Both the position numbers and the translations under genes were made by a program. From contig JAUXUK010000019.1 in NCBI GenBank assembly GCA_030680805.1, forward strand, positions 1 through 64,000: a stretch of DNA of 64,000 nucleotides. The letters run 5' to 3'. This DNA is from Sulfuritalea sp. Its GTDB lineage: Bacteria > Pseudomonadota > Gammaproteobacteria > Burkholderiales > Rhodocyclaceae. The notes beneath the pieces are model-generated. The model did no database searches, was not told where the DNA came from, and was given only the letters and a program-made list of their open reading frames with translations. Numbering within the stretch: the stretch's first letter is position 1; every line of letters begins with the position of its first letter. Shown here in pieces: positions 56,226 through 64,000 of this stretch.

Positions 56226-57511
56226 TGCCGTCGACGCTGGACGCATGGCTGGCGCAGATCGAAGCGCTCCATCCGCGCGGCAGCGCCGGCATCGAACTCG
56301 GCCTGGAGCGGGTCGCGGCGGTCAAGGCGCGACTGGGTCAGCGGGAGACCTGTCCGGTTGTTCTGGTGGGCGGTACCAATGGCAAAGGTTCGACCTGCGC
56401 GATGCTGGAGCGCATCCTGCTCGTCGCCGGCTATCGCGTCGGCCTATACACGTCACCGCACCTGCTGCATTACAACGAACGCATCAGGATCAATGGTGTC
56501 GCCATCGACGATGCGCGTCTTTGCGATGCTTTTGCGCGAGTCGAACAGGCGCGCGACAACGTCGCGCTGACCTATTTCGAGTTCGGCACCCTCGCCGCCT
56601 GGGAGGTGTTCGCCGCTGCCTCTCTCGATGCGATCATTCTGGAGGTCGGCCTCGGCGGCAGGCTCGACGCCACCAATGTTTATGAACCGGCCTGCACCAT
56701 CGTCACTGGCATCGATCTGGACCACATGGATTTCCTCGGTCCGGATCGCGAGGCGATCGGTCGCGAAAAGGCCGGGATCTTTCGCGCCGGAATTCCGGCA
56801 ATCTGCGGCGATCCGCAGCCGCCGCAATCCCTTGTGGCTTACGCCGAGGCCATCGGCGCAGGGCTCAGAATCATGGGCCGCGATTTCGGCTATCAGCGAC
56901 AGGAGCAGCAGTGGCTGTACTGGGCGCACCCGGTTGGTGCCGGAGAAATTCGTCGCGGCGGACTGGCTTTCCCGGCCTTGCGCGGCGAGCAGCAACTGGC
57001 CAACGCGGCCTGTGCGCTGGCTGCACTCGATGCCCTGCACGCGTGTCTGCCGGTGGCCATGAAGGACATCCGGCAGGGATTGATCGAGCTTGAACTCGCG
57101 GGACGTTTCCAGGTCCTGCCGGGCCGCCCGGCCGTGGTGCTGGATGTCGCCCACAATCCGCAGGCGGCGCGTGTTCTGGCCGCGAATCTGGGCAACATGG
57201 CATTCCACCGCAACACCTGGGCCGTGTTCGGCATACTCGAAGACAAGGACATCGATGGCGTGATCGATGCCATGAAAGAGCGCGTGACGCACTGGCTGCC
57301 TTGCACGCTGCAAGGGCGCCGTGCCGCCAGCGCCGACTTTCTGGCGGCGCGTCTGAAGGCAAGGGGGATGCAGGTGGTGGGCGAGTTCGCGTCGCCTGCA
57401 GCAGCACTCGCTTGCGCGCAAGAGAACGCGGGCGAAGATGATAGAATTCTCGCCTTCGGATCCTTCCTCACTGTTGCTGCGGCCATGCAAACGCTTGGCC
57501 GACCAGCGTAA
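56225..57511 (+). CDS. folC: Dihydrofolate / folylpolyglutamate synthase
   Basis: A 428-residue Mur-ligase-type enzyme. VVLVGGTNGKGSTCAMLERI is the ATP loop; YTSPHLLHYNERIRING and LEVGLGGRLDATNV are signatures, and VVLDVAHNPQAARVLA starts the C-terminal domain. It glutamylates dihydropteroate and folates. The ATG at 56225 shares one base with the accD stop. A dispersed repeat lies in antisense orientation in the C-terminal domain (about residues 364-372). Confidence 0.96.
   Translation: MPSTLDAWLAQIEALHPRGSAGIELGLERVAAVKARLGQRETCPVVLVGGTNGKGSTCAMLERILLVAGYRVGLYTSPHLLHYNERIRINGVAIDDARLCDAFARVEQARDNVALTYFEFGTLAAWEVFAAASLDAIILEVGLGGRLDATNVYEPACTIVTGIDLDHMDFLGPDREAIGREKAGIFRAGIPAICGDPQPPQSLVAYAEAIGAGLRIMGRDFGYQRQEQQWLYWAHPVGAGEIRRGGLAFPALRGEQQLANAACALAALDALHACLPVAMKDIRQGLIELELAGRFQVLPGRPAVVLDVAHNPQAARVLAANLGNMAFHRNTWAVFGILEDKDIDGVIDAMKERVTHWLPCTLQGRRAASADFLAARLKARGMQVVGEFASPAAALACAQENAGEDDRILAFGSFLTVAAAMQTLGRPA
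57318..57341 (-). repeat. VGAG-type dispersed repeat, antisense inside folC
   Basis: GCCGTGCCGCCAGCGCC then GACTTT on the plus strand. Here the repeat is read from the other strand, as RAASADF in FolC, showing that the element is not merely a conserved peptide. Confidence 0.65.
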
Positions 57512-57516
57512 CCACG

Positions 57517-58218
57517 ATGGCGGAACAAGACACATCGCCTGACGCAGATTTGCAACTGAAGAAGCGTGCTCGCCGCCGTCTGGTCGGCGCCGTCGCGCTG
57601 GCGCTGTTTGCCGTCATTGTCCTGCCGATGGTGATGGATCGAGAGCCCCGTCCCTCGAGTCAGGATATCCAGGTCCGTATCCCGAGTCAGGACTCGACCG
57701 GGTTGGCGTCGAAGATCATTCCAGGCAAACCTGCGGCGACTCCCATGCCGGCACCCGAGCCGAAGCCGGCTGTCGAACTGAAGGCTGAACCTGCCCCTGC
57801 ATTGGCTCCTGTGCTGCCTCCCGTCGCGCCCGCGGCCGTCAAGGCGGCCCCTGCGGCGACACCCGTTCCCGCGGCAAAGCCCGCCGCCAAGCCTGTCGAG
57901 AAGCCGGCAGCGCCCGAGAAGAAGATCGAGCCCGCGGAAAAGCCAGTGGCAATACCGGCGGCAGATGCCAAGCCGATTGTCGATGGTTCCGGTCAGTGGG
58001 TGGTTCAGTTGGGCGCCTACAAGGAGGCGGCCAACGTCAAGCTGTTGCTGTCCAAGTTGAAGGGTGTGGGCGTGCCGGCATACACCGAAAAGCTTGATTC
58101 ACCGCAAGGGCCGCGCACCCGTGTTCGGGCGGGACCCTTTGCCAGTCAGGACGCTGCGGAAAAGGCCCGCGCGAAAATCAAGATTATCGGCGTAGACGGT
58201 CCGGTGGCGCCAAAGTAG
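57517..58218 (+). CDS. dedD: SPOR-domain protein, DedD-like
   Basis: A 233-residue bitopic membrane protein. KKRARRRLVGAVALALFAVIVLPM holds a short cytoplasmic end and one transmembrane segment (about 18-36). A Pro/Ala/Lys-rich linker follows (about 65-155), then a SPOR domain (about 155-230, WVVQLGAYKEAANVKLLLSK to TRVRAGPF). SPOR domains bind denuded septal peptidoglycan, so it acts in cell division. Position between folC and cvpA is conserved. Confidence 0.9.
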   Translation: MAEQDTSPDADLQLKKRARRRLVGAVALALFAVIVLPMVMDREPRPSSQDIQVRIPSQDSTGLASKIIPGKPAATPMPAPEPKPAVELKAEPAPALAPVLPPVAPAAVKAAPAATPVPAAKPAAKPVEKPAAPEKKIEPAEKPVAIPAADAKPIVDGSGQWVVQLGAYKEAANVKLLLSKLKGVGVPAYTEKLDSPQGPRTRVRAGPFASQDAAEKARAKIKIIGVDGPVAPK

Positions 58219-58222
58219 GGCG

Positions 58223-58714
58223 ATGACCGCGTTCGATTACGCCGTGCTGACGGTCGTTGCGGCGTCGGTGCTGTTGGGTTTGTGGCGCGGCGTGGTGAGC
58301 GAGATTCTGGCGCTGGCGGCTTGGGTGGCGGCGTTTTTTGTGGCGCGCGCCGAGGCGTCGGAGGTGGCGGTTTGGCTGACCGGACAAATCGCCGAACCGG
58401 GCATGCGGCTGGCTGCGGCTTATGTGTTGATCTTTGTCGGGGTATTGCTGCTGTTCGCAATTGCGCGCATGCTGATTTCCCTGATGCTGAAGGCGGTGGG
58501 TTTGGGATTGCTGGACCGCTTGCTGGGCGCTGCCTTTGGCGTCTTGCGCGGAGTTCTGGTGGTATGGGTGGCAGTGCTGGTGGCGGGCATGACGCCGCTG
58601 CCCAAGACAGACTGGTGGCGTGATGCGATACTGTCGCCGCCGCTGGAAACTGCGGTGATTGCGGCAAAACCCTGGTTGCCGGCGGATGCGTCAAAACGGA
58701 TTCGGTTTCGATAG
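58223..58714 (+). CDS. cvpA: CvpA family membrane protein
   Basis: A 163-residue protein with four predicted helices. FDYAVLTVVAASVLLGLWRG and EILALAAWVAAFFVARAEA are the typical start; LLDRLLGAAFGVLRGVLVVWV is the third box. It is needed for colicin V production in E. coli and is linked to envelope stress and purine metabolism by its constant position before purF. A two-hairpin element lies between it and purF. Confidence 0.93.
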   Translation: MTAFDYAVLTVVAASVLLGLWRGVVSEILALAAWVAAFFVARAEASEVAVWLTGQIAEPGMRLAAAYVLIFVGVLLLFAIARMLISLMLKAVGLGLLDRLLGAAFGVLRGVLVVWVAVLVAGMTPLPKTDWWRDAILSPPLETAVIAAKPWLPADASKRIRFR

Positions 58715-58728
58715 AGGAAGATGACCAT

Positions 58729-58831
58729 CCCCCTTCCCCCTTCCCGGGGAAGGGGGCGATAATTGTTCGCGGGCGTTGCCCGTTCCATGTTCTGGCTGCT
58801 TCTCCTTGGGGCGGCCCTGCGGAGAAGGACC
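58729..58831 (+). promoter_or_regulatory. Composite two-hairpin element, copy A (SD-sequestering leader of purF)
   Basis: It occupies the cvpA-purF gap. Hairpin 1 pairs CCCCCTTC (58736-58743) with GAAGGGGG (58749-58756). A TTGTTCGC box and a GGGCG/CGTTGCCC region follow. Hairpin 2 at 58799-58827 pairs CTTCTCC with GGAGAAG around the core TTGGGGCGGCCCTGC. GGAG is the ribosome-binding site for the purF ATG at 58832. Folding would hide it; the paired bases differ from copies B and C but keep pairing. Confidence 0.72.
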
Positions 58832-60373
58832 ATGTGCGGAATTCTGGGTGTGGTGGCCACCACACCGGTGAACCAGTTGCTCTACGACGGCCTGCAGGTG
58901 CTGCAGCACCGCGGTCAGGATGCGGCCGGCGTCGCCACCGCCGAAGGTGGGCGTTTCCACATGCACAAGGGTTCCGGCCTGGTGCGCGACGTCTTCCGCA
59001 CCCGCAACATGCGCAGCCTGGTGGGCAACTGGGGCATCGGCCATTGCCGCTATCCCACCGCCGGCTCGGCCGACAACGCCGCCGAGGCGCAGCCCTTCTA
59101 CGTCAATTCCCCCTTCGGCCTGATGCTGGCGCACAACGGCAACCTGACCAATGCCGATCAGTTGAAGCAGGACATGTTCCTGCAGGACTTGCGGCACATG
59201 AATACCAACTCCGATTCGGAGGTGCTGCTCAACGTCCTGGCGCACGAATTGCAGGCCGCTTCGACCAAGTACCAGGTCGATGCCGAGACCATTTTCAAGG
59301 CGGTCGCCGGCGTGCACCGCCGCGTCAAGGGCGCCTATGCCGTGGTGGCGATGATTGCCGGTTACGGACTGCTGGCTTTCCGCGATCCCTATGGCATCCG
59401 TCCGCTGGTGATGGGGCGCAATGAGACCCCGGACGGCATGGAATACATGGTGGCCTCCGAGAGCGTGGCGATCGATACGCTGGGATTCAAGATGCTGCGC
59501 GATGTCGAGCCGGGCGAAGCGGTGCTGATCGACATGCGTGGCAACTTCGTCAGCCGGCAATGCGCCGAGCGCACGCTCCATGCACCCTGCATGTTCGAGT
59601 TTGTCTATCTGGCGCGCCCCGATTCCGTGATGGACGGCATTTCGGTGTACGAAACCCGGGCCAAGATGGGCGACTACCTGGCCGACAAGATCCGCCTGAC
59701 CATGCCGCATCTGGCGATCGATGCGGTGATACCGATTCCGGATTCCAGCCGCCATTCGGCGATGGAACTGGCGGCCCGCCTCAATCTTCCGTATCGCGAA
59801 GGCTTCGTCAAGAACCGCTACATCGGGCGCACCTTCATCATGCCGGGCCAGGCGACGCGGCGCAAATCCGTGCGCCAGAAGCTCAATGCCATCAGCCAGG
59901 AGTTCAAGGGCCGCAACGTGCTGCTGGTGGACGATTCCATCGTGCGCGGCACCACCAGTCGCGAGATCATCATGATGGCGCGCGAAGCCGGCGCGAAGAA
60001 GGTCTATTTCGCCTCCGCCTCGCCGCCGGTGCGCTTTGCCAATGTCTATGGCATCGACATGCCGACGCGCAGCGAACTGATTGCCGCCTTCCGCAATGAC
60101 GAGGAAATCTGTCTCGAGATCGGCGCCGACGCGCTCATCTATCAGGATCTCGATGACCTCAAGGCAGCGGTGCGCTCCATCAATCCGACGGTGACGCAGT
60201 TCGAAACCTCCTGTTTCGACGGCAGCTACATCACCGGCGACGTCACCGCGGCGTACCTGCAGAACATGGAGCACAAGCGTTCTTTGCCTCCCCTGCCGAA
60301 AGTGGATGACCAGGATGGTTTCGACGGACCGGACGGAGAACAACTCGACCTGAATCTGGTGCAGGCGGGATGA
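58832..60373 (+). CDS. purF: Amidophosphoribosyltransferase
   Basis: A 513-residue Ntn-type glutamine amidotransferase. MCGILGVV exposes the N-terminal catalytic Cys after Met removal; QHRGQDAAGVAT and HNGNLTNADQLK mark the glutaminase domain. The PRPP loop is NVLLVDDSIVRGTTSREII. It makes 5-phosphoribosylamine, the first step of purine synthesis. The start is set by the Cys and by GGAGAAGG upstream. metZ starts inside its stop (ATGA). A PurR box was not recognised. Confidence 0.97.
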   Translation: MCGILGVVATTPVNQLLYDGLQVLQHRGQDAAGVATAEGGRFHMHKGSGLVRDVFRTRNMRSLVGNWGIGHCRYPTAGSADNAAEAQPFYVNSPFGLMLAHNGNLTNADQLKQDMFLQDLRHMNTNSDSEVLLNVLAHELQAASTKYQVDAETIFKAVAGVHRRVKGAYAVVAMIAGYGLLAFRDPYGIRPLVMGRNETPDGMEYMVASESVAIDTLGFKMLRDVEPGEAVLIDMRGNFVSRQCAERTLHAPCMFEFVYLARPDSVMDGISVYETRAKMGDYLADKIRLTMPHLAIDAVIPIPDSSRHSAMELAARLNLPYREGFVKNRYIGRTFIMPGQATRRKSVRQKLNAISQEFKGRNVLLVDDSIVRGTTSREIIMMAREAGAKKVYFASASPPVRFANVYGIDMPTRSELIAAFRNDEEICLEIGADALIYQDLDDLKAAVRSINPTVTQFETSCFDGSYITGDVTAAYLQNMEHKRSLPPLPKVDDQDGFDGPDGEQLDLNLVQAG

Positions 60374-61563
60374 GCGTTCTCGACACCGCTTCTGACAAAC
60401 CCGGCTGGTCCTTCGACACGCTGGCCGTGCGCGCCGGTCAGGAGCGCAGCCAGTTCGGCGAGCATTCGGAGGCTCTCTACCTTACCTCCAGTTTCGTCTT
60501 CCAAAATGCGGCACAGGCGGCGGCACGCTTCTCGGGCGAGGAGCCGGGCAACGTCTATGCACGCTTTACCAACCCGACGGTTACTGCGATGCAGGAGCGC
60601 CTGGCAGCGCTGGAGGGCGCCGAGGGCTGTGTCGCTACCGCTACCGGCATGGCTGCCATTCTGTCCACCGTGATGGCGCTGATGAGTTCGGGCGAGCACA
60701 TCGTCGCCTCGCGCAGCATCTTCGGCGCTACGCAGCAACTGTTTGGCACCATCCTGCCGCGCTTCGGCGTCGATACCAGTTTCGTCGACAACAACAGTGT
60801 GGACGCGTTCCGCGCCGCCGTACGGCCGAACACCAAACTGGTGTTCATCGAGACGCCTTCGAACCCATTGACCGAAGTATTCGATATCGCGGCACTCGTC
60901 GAGGTGGCACATGCGGCCGGGGCATTGCTGGTAGTGGACAACTGTTTCTGCACGCCAGCACTGCAGCGTCCGCTGCAAATGGGCGCTGATCTGGTGATAC
61001 ATTCCGCCACCAAGTATCTGGACGGGCAGGGGAGGGTGCTGGGCGGCGCAGTGTGCGGCACCAAGGTGTTGACCGACGAAGTCTTCAAGTTCCTGCGCAC
61101 TGCGGGGCCCACCTTGTCGCCGTTCAATGCGTGGGTAATTCTCAAGGGGCTTGAAACGCTTTCAGTGCGGATGACGGCACAGTCGGCCAATGCGCTGGAA
61201 CTTGCGCGCTGGCTTGAAGGCCAGCCGCAGGTGGCACGGGTGCATTACCCCGGATTGGCTTCGCACCCGCAGCACGCGCTGGCAATGCGGCAACAGGCGA
61301 GTGGTGGCGCCATCGTCTCGTTCGAGGTCAAAGGCGGTCGTGAAGCGGCCTGGCGCGTAGTGGATAACTGCCGCCTGCTCTCGATCACGGCGAACCTGGG
61401 CGACACCAAGACCACCATCACGCATCCGGCGTCCACCACCCACGGCCGGATTGCCGCCGAAGCTCGCGCAGCCTCGGGCATCGCCGAAGGGCTGTTACGG
61501 ATCGCGGTCGGGCTGGAAAGCGTGGCCGATCTGCAGGCCGATCTGGCGCGGGGTTTGGGCTAG
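60370..61563 (+). CDS. metZ: O-succinylhomoserine sulfhydrylase
   Basis: A 397-residue PLP enzyme of the Cys/Met metabolism group. GEHSEALYLTSSFVFQNAAQ, ATATGMAAILSTVMALM and LVIHSATKYLDGQGRVLGGA (PLP Lys) are signatures; RVLGGAVCG separates MetZ from MetB. It makes homocysteine from O-succinylhomoserine and sulfide. It overlaps purF by four bases. Its stop overlaps that of the convergent lpxH by four bases. Confidence 0.95.
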   Translation: MSVLDTASDKPGWSFDTLAVRAGQERSQFGEHSEALYLTSSFVFQNAAQAAARFSGEEPGNVYARFTNPTVTAMQERLAALEGAEGCVATATGMAAILSTVMALMSSGEHIVASRSIFGATQQLFGTILPRFGVDTSFVDNNSVDAFRAAVRPNTKLVFIETPSNPLTEVFDIAALVEVAHAAGALLVVDNCFCTPALQRPLQMGADLVIHSATKYLDGQGRVLGGAVCGTKVLTDEVFKFLRTAGPTLSPFNAWVILKGLETLSVRMTAQSANALELARWLEGQPQVARVHYPGLASHPQHALAMRQQASGGAIVSFEVKGGREAAWRVVDNCRLLSITANLGDTKTTITHPASTTHGRIAAEARAASGIAEGLLRIAVGLESVADLQADLARGLG

Positions 61564-62306
61564 CGCGAGAGGTCGATGCGGCGCACGCCCGCCGCGCTGA
61601 TTTCCAGAGCATCGCCGCGTCCGGTATCCCAATCCGACAGCACCCAGCGTTCCCCGCTCCCGGACGCCAGCTGAATCGCTTCGTGTCCGGGCCGGTGAGT
61701 ATGGCCGTGGATCAGGCGGCTGCAGCCATGAGCCGTCAGGGCCCTGCGGATTGCATCGGGATTGGCGTCCATGATCGCGGCCGTCTTGCCCTGCATGGCC
61801 TCGGCGCTGCGGCGGCGCAGGCTTTCCACTTCGGCACGGCGTTCGCTCAGCGGGCGGGCGAGGAATGTTCTCTGCCAATCTCCGGCGCGCACCATGCGCC
61901 GAAACTCTTGATAGGGAAGGTCGTCGGTGCACACGGTATCGCCATGCATCAGCAAAGTCGCCGTACCGCCAGCGCCGACTTTCTCGATCTCATTGAGCAG
62001 GCGCATGCCCGCTGCAGCGGCAAACGTTTCGCCGATCAGGAAATCGCGGTTGCCGGCGATGAACAATATCTGCGTGCCCCGGTCCGCCAGCTCACGCAGA
62101 AGTTTGCACACCCGTGCATTGAACGGATCGACCAGATCATCGTCACCGATCCAGTACTCGAACAGGTCGCCGAGGATGAACAGCGCCTCGACCCTGGCCG
62201 CGGCGGTATCGGCGAGAAAGGCAGCGAAGCGTTCGGTGAGGTCGGGCCGTTCCGCCCGAAGGTGCAGGTCGGAAACAAGACGGGCAGTTCCGGCGATGGT
62301 CAGCAT
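61560..62306 (-). CDS. lpxH: UDP-2,3-diacylglucosamine diphosphatase
   Basis: A 248-residue metallophosphoesterase of lipid A synthesis. Motifs: LVSDLHLRAERPD, FILGDLFEYWIGDDD, FIAGNRDFLIGETFA, LLMHGDTVCTDDLPYQEFR and LIHGHTHRPG. The ATG at 62306 was taken; the frame open upstream lies over ppiB. An in-frame copy of a dispersed repeat encodes KVGAGGTA between GMRLL and the HGD motif (about residues 107-115). Confidence 0.95.
   Translation of the reverse strand: MLTIAGTARLVSDLHLRAERPDLTERFAAFLADTAAARVEALFILGDLFEYWIGDDDLVDPFNARVCKLLRELADRGTQILFIAGNRDFLIGETFAAAAGMRLLNEIEKVGAGGTATLLMHGDTVCTDDLPYQEFRRMVRAGDWQRTFLARPLSERRAEVESLRRRSAEAMQGKTAAIMDANPDAIRRALTAHGCSRLIHGHTHRPGHEAIQLASGSGERWVLSDWDTGRGDALEISAAGVRRIDLSR
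61960..61984 (-). repeat. VGAG-type dispersed repeat, in-frame copy in lpxH
   Basis: GCCGTACCGCCAGCGCCG then ACTTTCT on the plus strand. In lpxH sense it is read EKVGAGGTA, in a loop between two conserved motifs. One to two bases differ from the consensus. Confidence 0.65.
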
Positions 62307-62323
62307 GGAACTGCCCCGATCGC

Positions 62324-62812
62324 TCAGATGATTTCGGCGCGCTCGATGACGACGTCTTCGGCAGGAACGTTCTGATGGAAGCCCTTGTTGCCGGTCTTCA
62401 CCGACCTGATCTTGTCCACCACATCCTGACCTTCGACGACGCGGCCGAAGACGCAATAGCCCCAGCCGTCCTGGCATTTGTCGTTGTCGAGAAAGTCGTT
62501 GTCGCCGACATTGATGAAGAATTGCGCGGTGGCCGAATGCGGGTCGCTGGTGCGGGCCATGGCGACGGTGTAGCGCTGGTTTTTCAGGCCGTTCCTGGCT
62601 TCGTTCTCGATCGGATCGCGGACCGGCTTCTGTTCCATGCCCGGCTCGAAGCCGCCGCCCTGGATCATGAAACCGTCGATCACGCGATGGAAGATCGTGT
62701 TGTCATAGTGGCCCGATTCAACGTAGGCAAGGAAGTTGGCGGCGCTGTTGGGCGCCTTTTCGGCATCGAGTTCGAGCGTGATGGCGCCGAGGCTGGTGGT
62801 GAGCTTGATCAT
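62324..62812 (-). CDS. ppiB: Cytosolic peptidyl-prolyl cis-trans isomerase B (cyclophilin)
   Basis: A 162-residue cyclophilin without signal peptide. [39 protein letters not shown] and [18 protein letters not shown] are typical. It catalyses prolyl isomerisation in protein folding. The ATG at 62812 lies 19 bases after the stop of a second cyclophilin gene; the pair are probably paralogous. Confidence 0.95.
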   Translation of the reverse strand: MIKLTTSLGAITLELDAEKAPNSAANFLAYVESGHYDNTIFHRVIDGFMIQGGGFEPGMEQKPVRDPIENEARNGLKNQRYTVAMARTSDPHSATAQFFINVGDNDFLDNDKCQDGWGYCVFGRVVEGQDVVDKIRSVKTGNKGFHQNVPAEDVVIERAEII

Positions 62813-62831
62813 GGGGTTCGTCCTGTGTGGA

Positions 62832-63413
62832 TTACTTTTTTGTCGGCGTCGGTGCCGGTGCCGGCAGCAGCTTGACGGATTCGATGAGAATCGGCGTGGC
62901 CGGCACGTTCTGGTGCGGGCCGGCATTGGTTGTTTGCACCGTGGCAATCTTCTGCACGATGTCGAGGCCCTGCACCACCTTGCCGAATACGGCGTAGCCC
63001 CAGCCATCGCGGCCCGGATAGTCAAGGAAACTGTTGTCCTTGAGGTTGATGAAGAACTGGGCGCTGGCCGAATGCGGATCGCCGGTGCGGGCCATGGCCA
63101 GCGTGCCCATTTCGTTCTTGAGACCGTTCTTGGCTTCGTTCTGGATCGGGGCGCGCGTTTCCTTCTGCTTCATGTCCGGTGTGAAGCCGCCGCCCTGGAT
63201 CATGAAGCCCGGAATCACGCGATGGAAGATCGTACCGTTGAAGAAACCATCCTTGGCGTATTGCAGGAAGTTCTCCACCGACTTGGGCGCCTTGTCCTGG
63301 TACAACTCGATGGTCAGGGTGCCTTGCGAGGTCTTTACCTCAAGTTGGGGATTGGCGGCATAGGCGACGACGCCGGACATGAGTGCAAGGACAAAAAGAA
63401 ACAGGCGATGCAT
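62832..63413 (-). CDS. ppiA: Periplasmic peptidyl-prolyl cis-trans isomerase A (cyclophilin)
   Basis: A 193-residue cyclophilin with a signal peptide ending [25 protein letters not shown] and [20 protein letters not shown] match PpiA. It folds exported proteins. It shares high similarity with the cytosolic ppiB next to it, a tandem common in betaproteobacteria. The C-terminal [10 protein letters not shown] tail is disordered. ATG 63413 follows GGAGG-like GGAGGCTCC. Confidence 0.93.
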   Translation of the reverse strand: MHRLFLFVLALMSGVVAYAANPQLEVKTSQGTLTIELYQDKAPKSVENFLQYAKDGFFNGTIFHRVIPGFMIQGGGFTPDMKQKETRAPIQNEAKNGLKNEMGTLAMARTGDPHSASAQFFINLKDNSFLDYPGRDGWGYAVFGKVVQGLDIVQKIATVQTTNAGPHQNVPATPILIESVKLLPAPAPTPTKK

Positions 63414-63476
63414 GGAGCCTCCGGGGTTTGGATGTGAATAGGGGATGTGTGAAACGCGGCGCGGGAACGCGAAGCT

Positions 63477-64000
63477 TTAGGCCGCGCCCTCAAAGACGAT
63501 CTTCCAGCGACCGCTTTCCTTGATCCAGTACTGCCGCTTCTTCATCTGGTTGGAGAGGTTGCTGGAGCGGTAATCCTGCTCGAAGGTGACGACGACATAT
63601 TCTTCCTTGCCGGGATTGCGGAACATGCTGATATTGCCGGTGCCGACCTTGATCCAGCTCTTGGCCGCATTCACTTTGCGCTTCTGGTCGATCCAGCCCT
63701 GATAACCGTGGCCATCGGCGTTGAACTTGTGCGAGTAGTGCCGCGCGTAGTGTTCGGCGTCGCGGCTCTCCCAGTCCTGACGCCATTCCTCGATCATCTT
63801 CAATAGCGAGCTGCGTTCCGTTTGCCAATCGTCAAGCGAAAGCCATTCAATGCTGTTGCTGATGATGACCGGGGTCAGCCCCACTTGCAGGCTCTTCGAC
63901 AGACTGTCGAGATCCTGGTTGGCCAGCACCACGCAGCCGTCGGAGGCCTTGGGCGGGCGCGAGAAGGTGTCGGACGGCGTGCCGTGCAGCCAGATGCCGT
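63477..64000 (-). CDS. L,D-transpeptidase (YkuD) with C-terminal NTF2-like domain, 5' end cut by window
   Basis: The C-terminal 174 residues of a larger protein whose start is beyond the right edge. The first residues hold the end of a YkuD catalytic domain: WLHGTPSDT followed by SDGCVVL, the His and catalytic Cys motif. The rest (about 100 residues, EWRQDWESRDAEHYARHYSH to YWIKESGRWKIVFEG) resembles the NTF2-like domain often found at the C-terminus of such enzymes. It cross-links or anchors peptidoglycan in the periplasm. Confidence 0.87.
   Translation of the reverse strand, partial: GIWLHGTPSDTFSRPPKASDGCVVLANQDLDSLSKSLQVGLTPVIISNSIEWLSLDDWQTERSSLLKMIEEWRQDWESRDAEHYARHYSHKFNADGHGYQGWIDQKRKVNAAKSWIKVGTGNISMFRNPGKEEYVVVTFEQDYRSSNLSNQMKKRQYWIKESGRWKIVFEGAA

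Noticed and set aside
58691-60343. 550-codon minus-strand frame opposite purF
   Set aside because: purF has all catalytic motifs on the plus strand; the antisense frame is a composition shadow.

Overview
The window looks like chromosomal DNA of a high-G+C betaproteobacterium, most likely of the Rhodocyclales or a close relative. The main reason is the gene order at the right: leuC, an entericidin-like lipoprotein, leuD, leuB, asd, fimV, truA, trpF, trpB, trpA, accD, folC, a dedD-like SPOR gene, cvpA, purF, metZ. The trxA, rho, rpmE cluster and the abundant multiheme c-type cytochromes fit the same group. The assignment rests on gene content and order only.

Left part (1-9.9 kb). Three genes on the minus strand encode exported c-type cytochromes: a multiheme protein cut by the window edge, a small monoheme protein and an eight-motif lipoprotein. 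Next to them is a two-component pair, a membrane histidine kinase and an NtrC-type sigma-54 activator. A good sigma-54 promoter lies just upstream of the eight-motif lipoprotein, which makes it the likely target of the pair. On the plus strand follows dnaE2, an SOS-type error-prone polymerase gene with a LexA box.

Middle (9.9-27.9 kb). A VapBC module, a conserved unknown and an exported MsrB come first. Then comes a seven-gene run on the plus strand with almost no spacing: ECF-type sigma factor, zinc-finger anti-sigma protein, CWC cysteine-rich protein, HAD phosphatase and GlpC-, GlpA- and GlpB-like subunits of a glycerol-3-phosphate dehydrogenase. It converges on a complete ugpBAEC glycerol-3-phosphate importer, so uptake and oxidation of glycerol-3-phosphate are linked here. 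After these are a haloacid-dehalogenase-like protein, methylmalonyl-CoA decarboxylase, malic enzyme, a DUF4126 membrane protein, a heme A synthase-like protein and a phasin-like protein.

Accessory stretch (27.9-33 kb). Short hairpin repeats, a Phd/PIN toxin-antitoxin pair, a DUF262-HEPN two-gene module of visibly lower G+C (a candidate defence system), a cytosolic 5'-nucleotidase, a DUF433/DUF5615 pair and a WYL regulator lie together. From 34 kb on the genes are housekeeping.

Two families of dispersed short repeats stand out. One is a composite element of about 100 bp with two hairpins, found three times. Each copy ends exactly at a start codon and its second hairpin pairs the Shine-Dalgarno sequence, with compensatory changes between copies. 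The other is a repeat of about 23 bp found at about nine places. In several genes it lies in the reading frame and encodes a VGAG(D/G)TA-like peptide in variable loops or at a C-terminus, reminiscent of the protein-invading palindromic elements of Rickettsia. No tRNA, rRNA, CRISPR array or insertion sequence was seen, and no gene-free stretch exceeds 300 bases; the longest is about 295 bases at 27915-28209.
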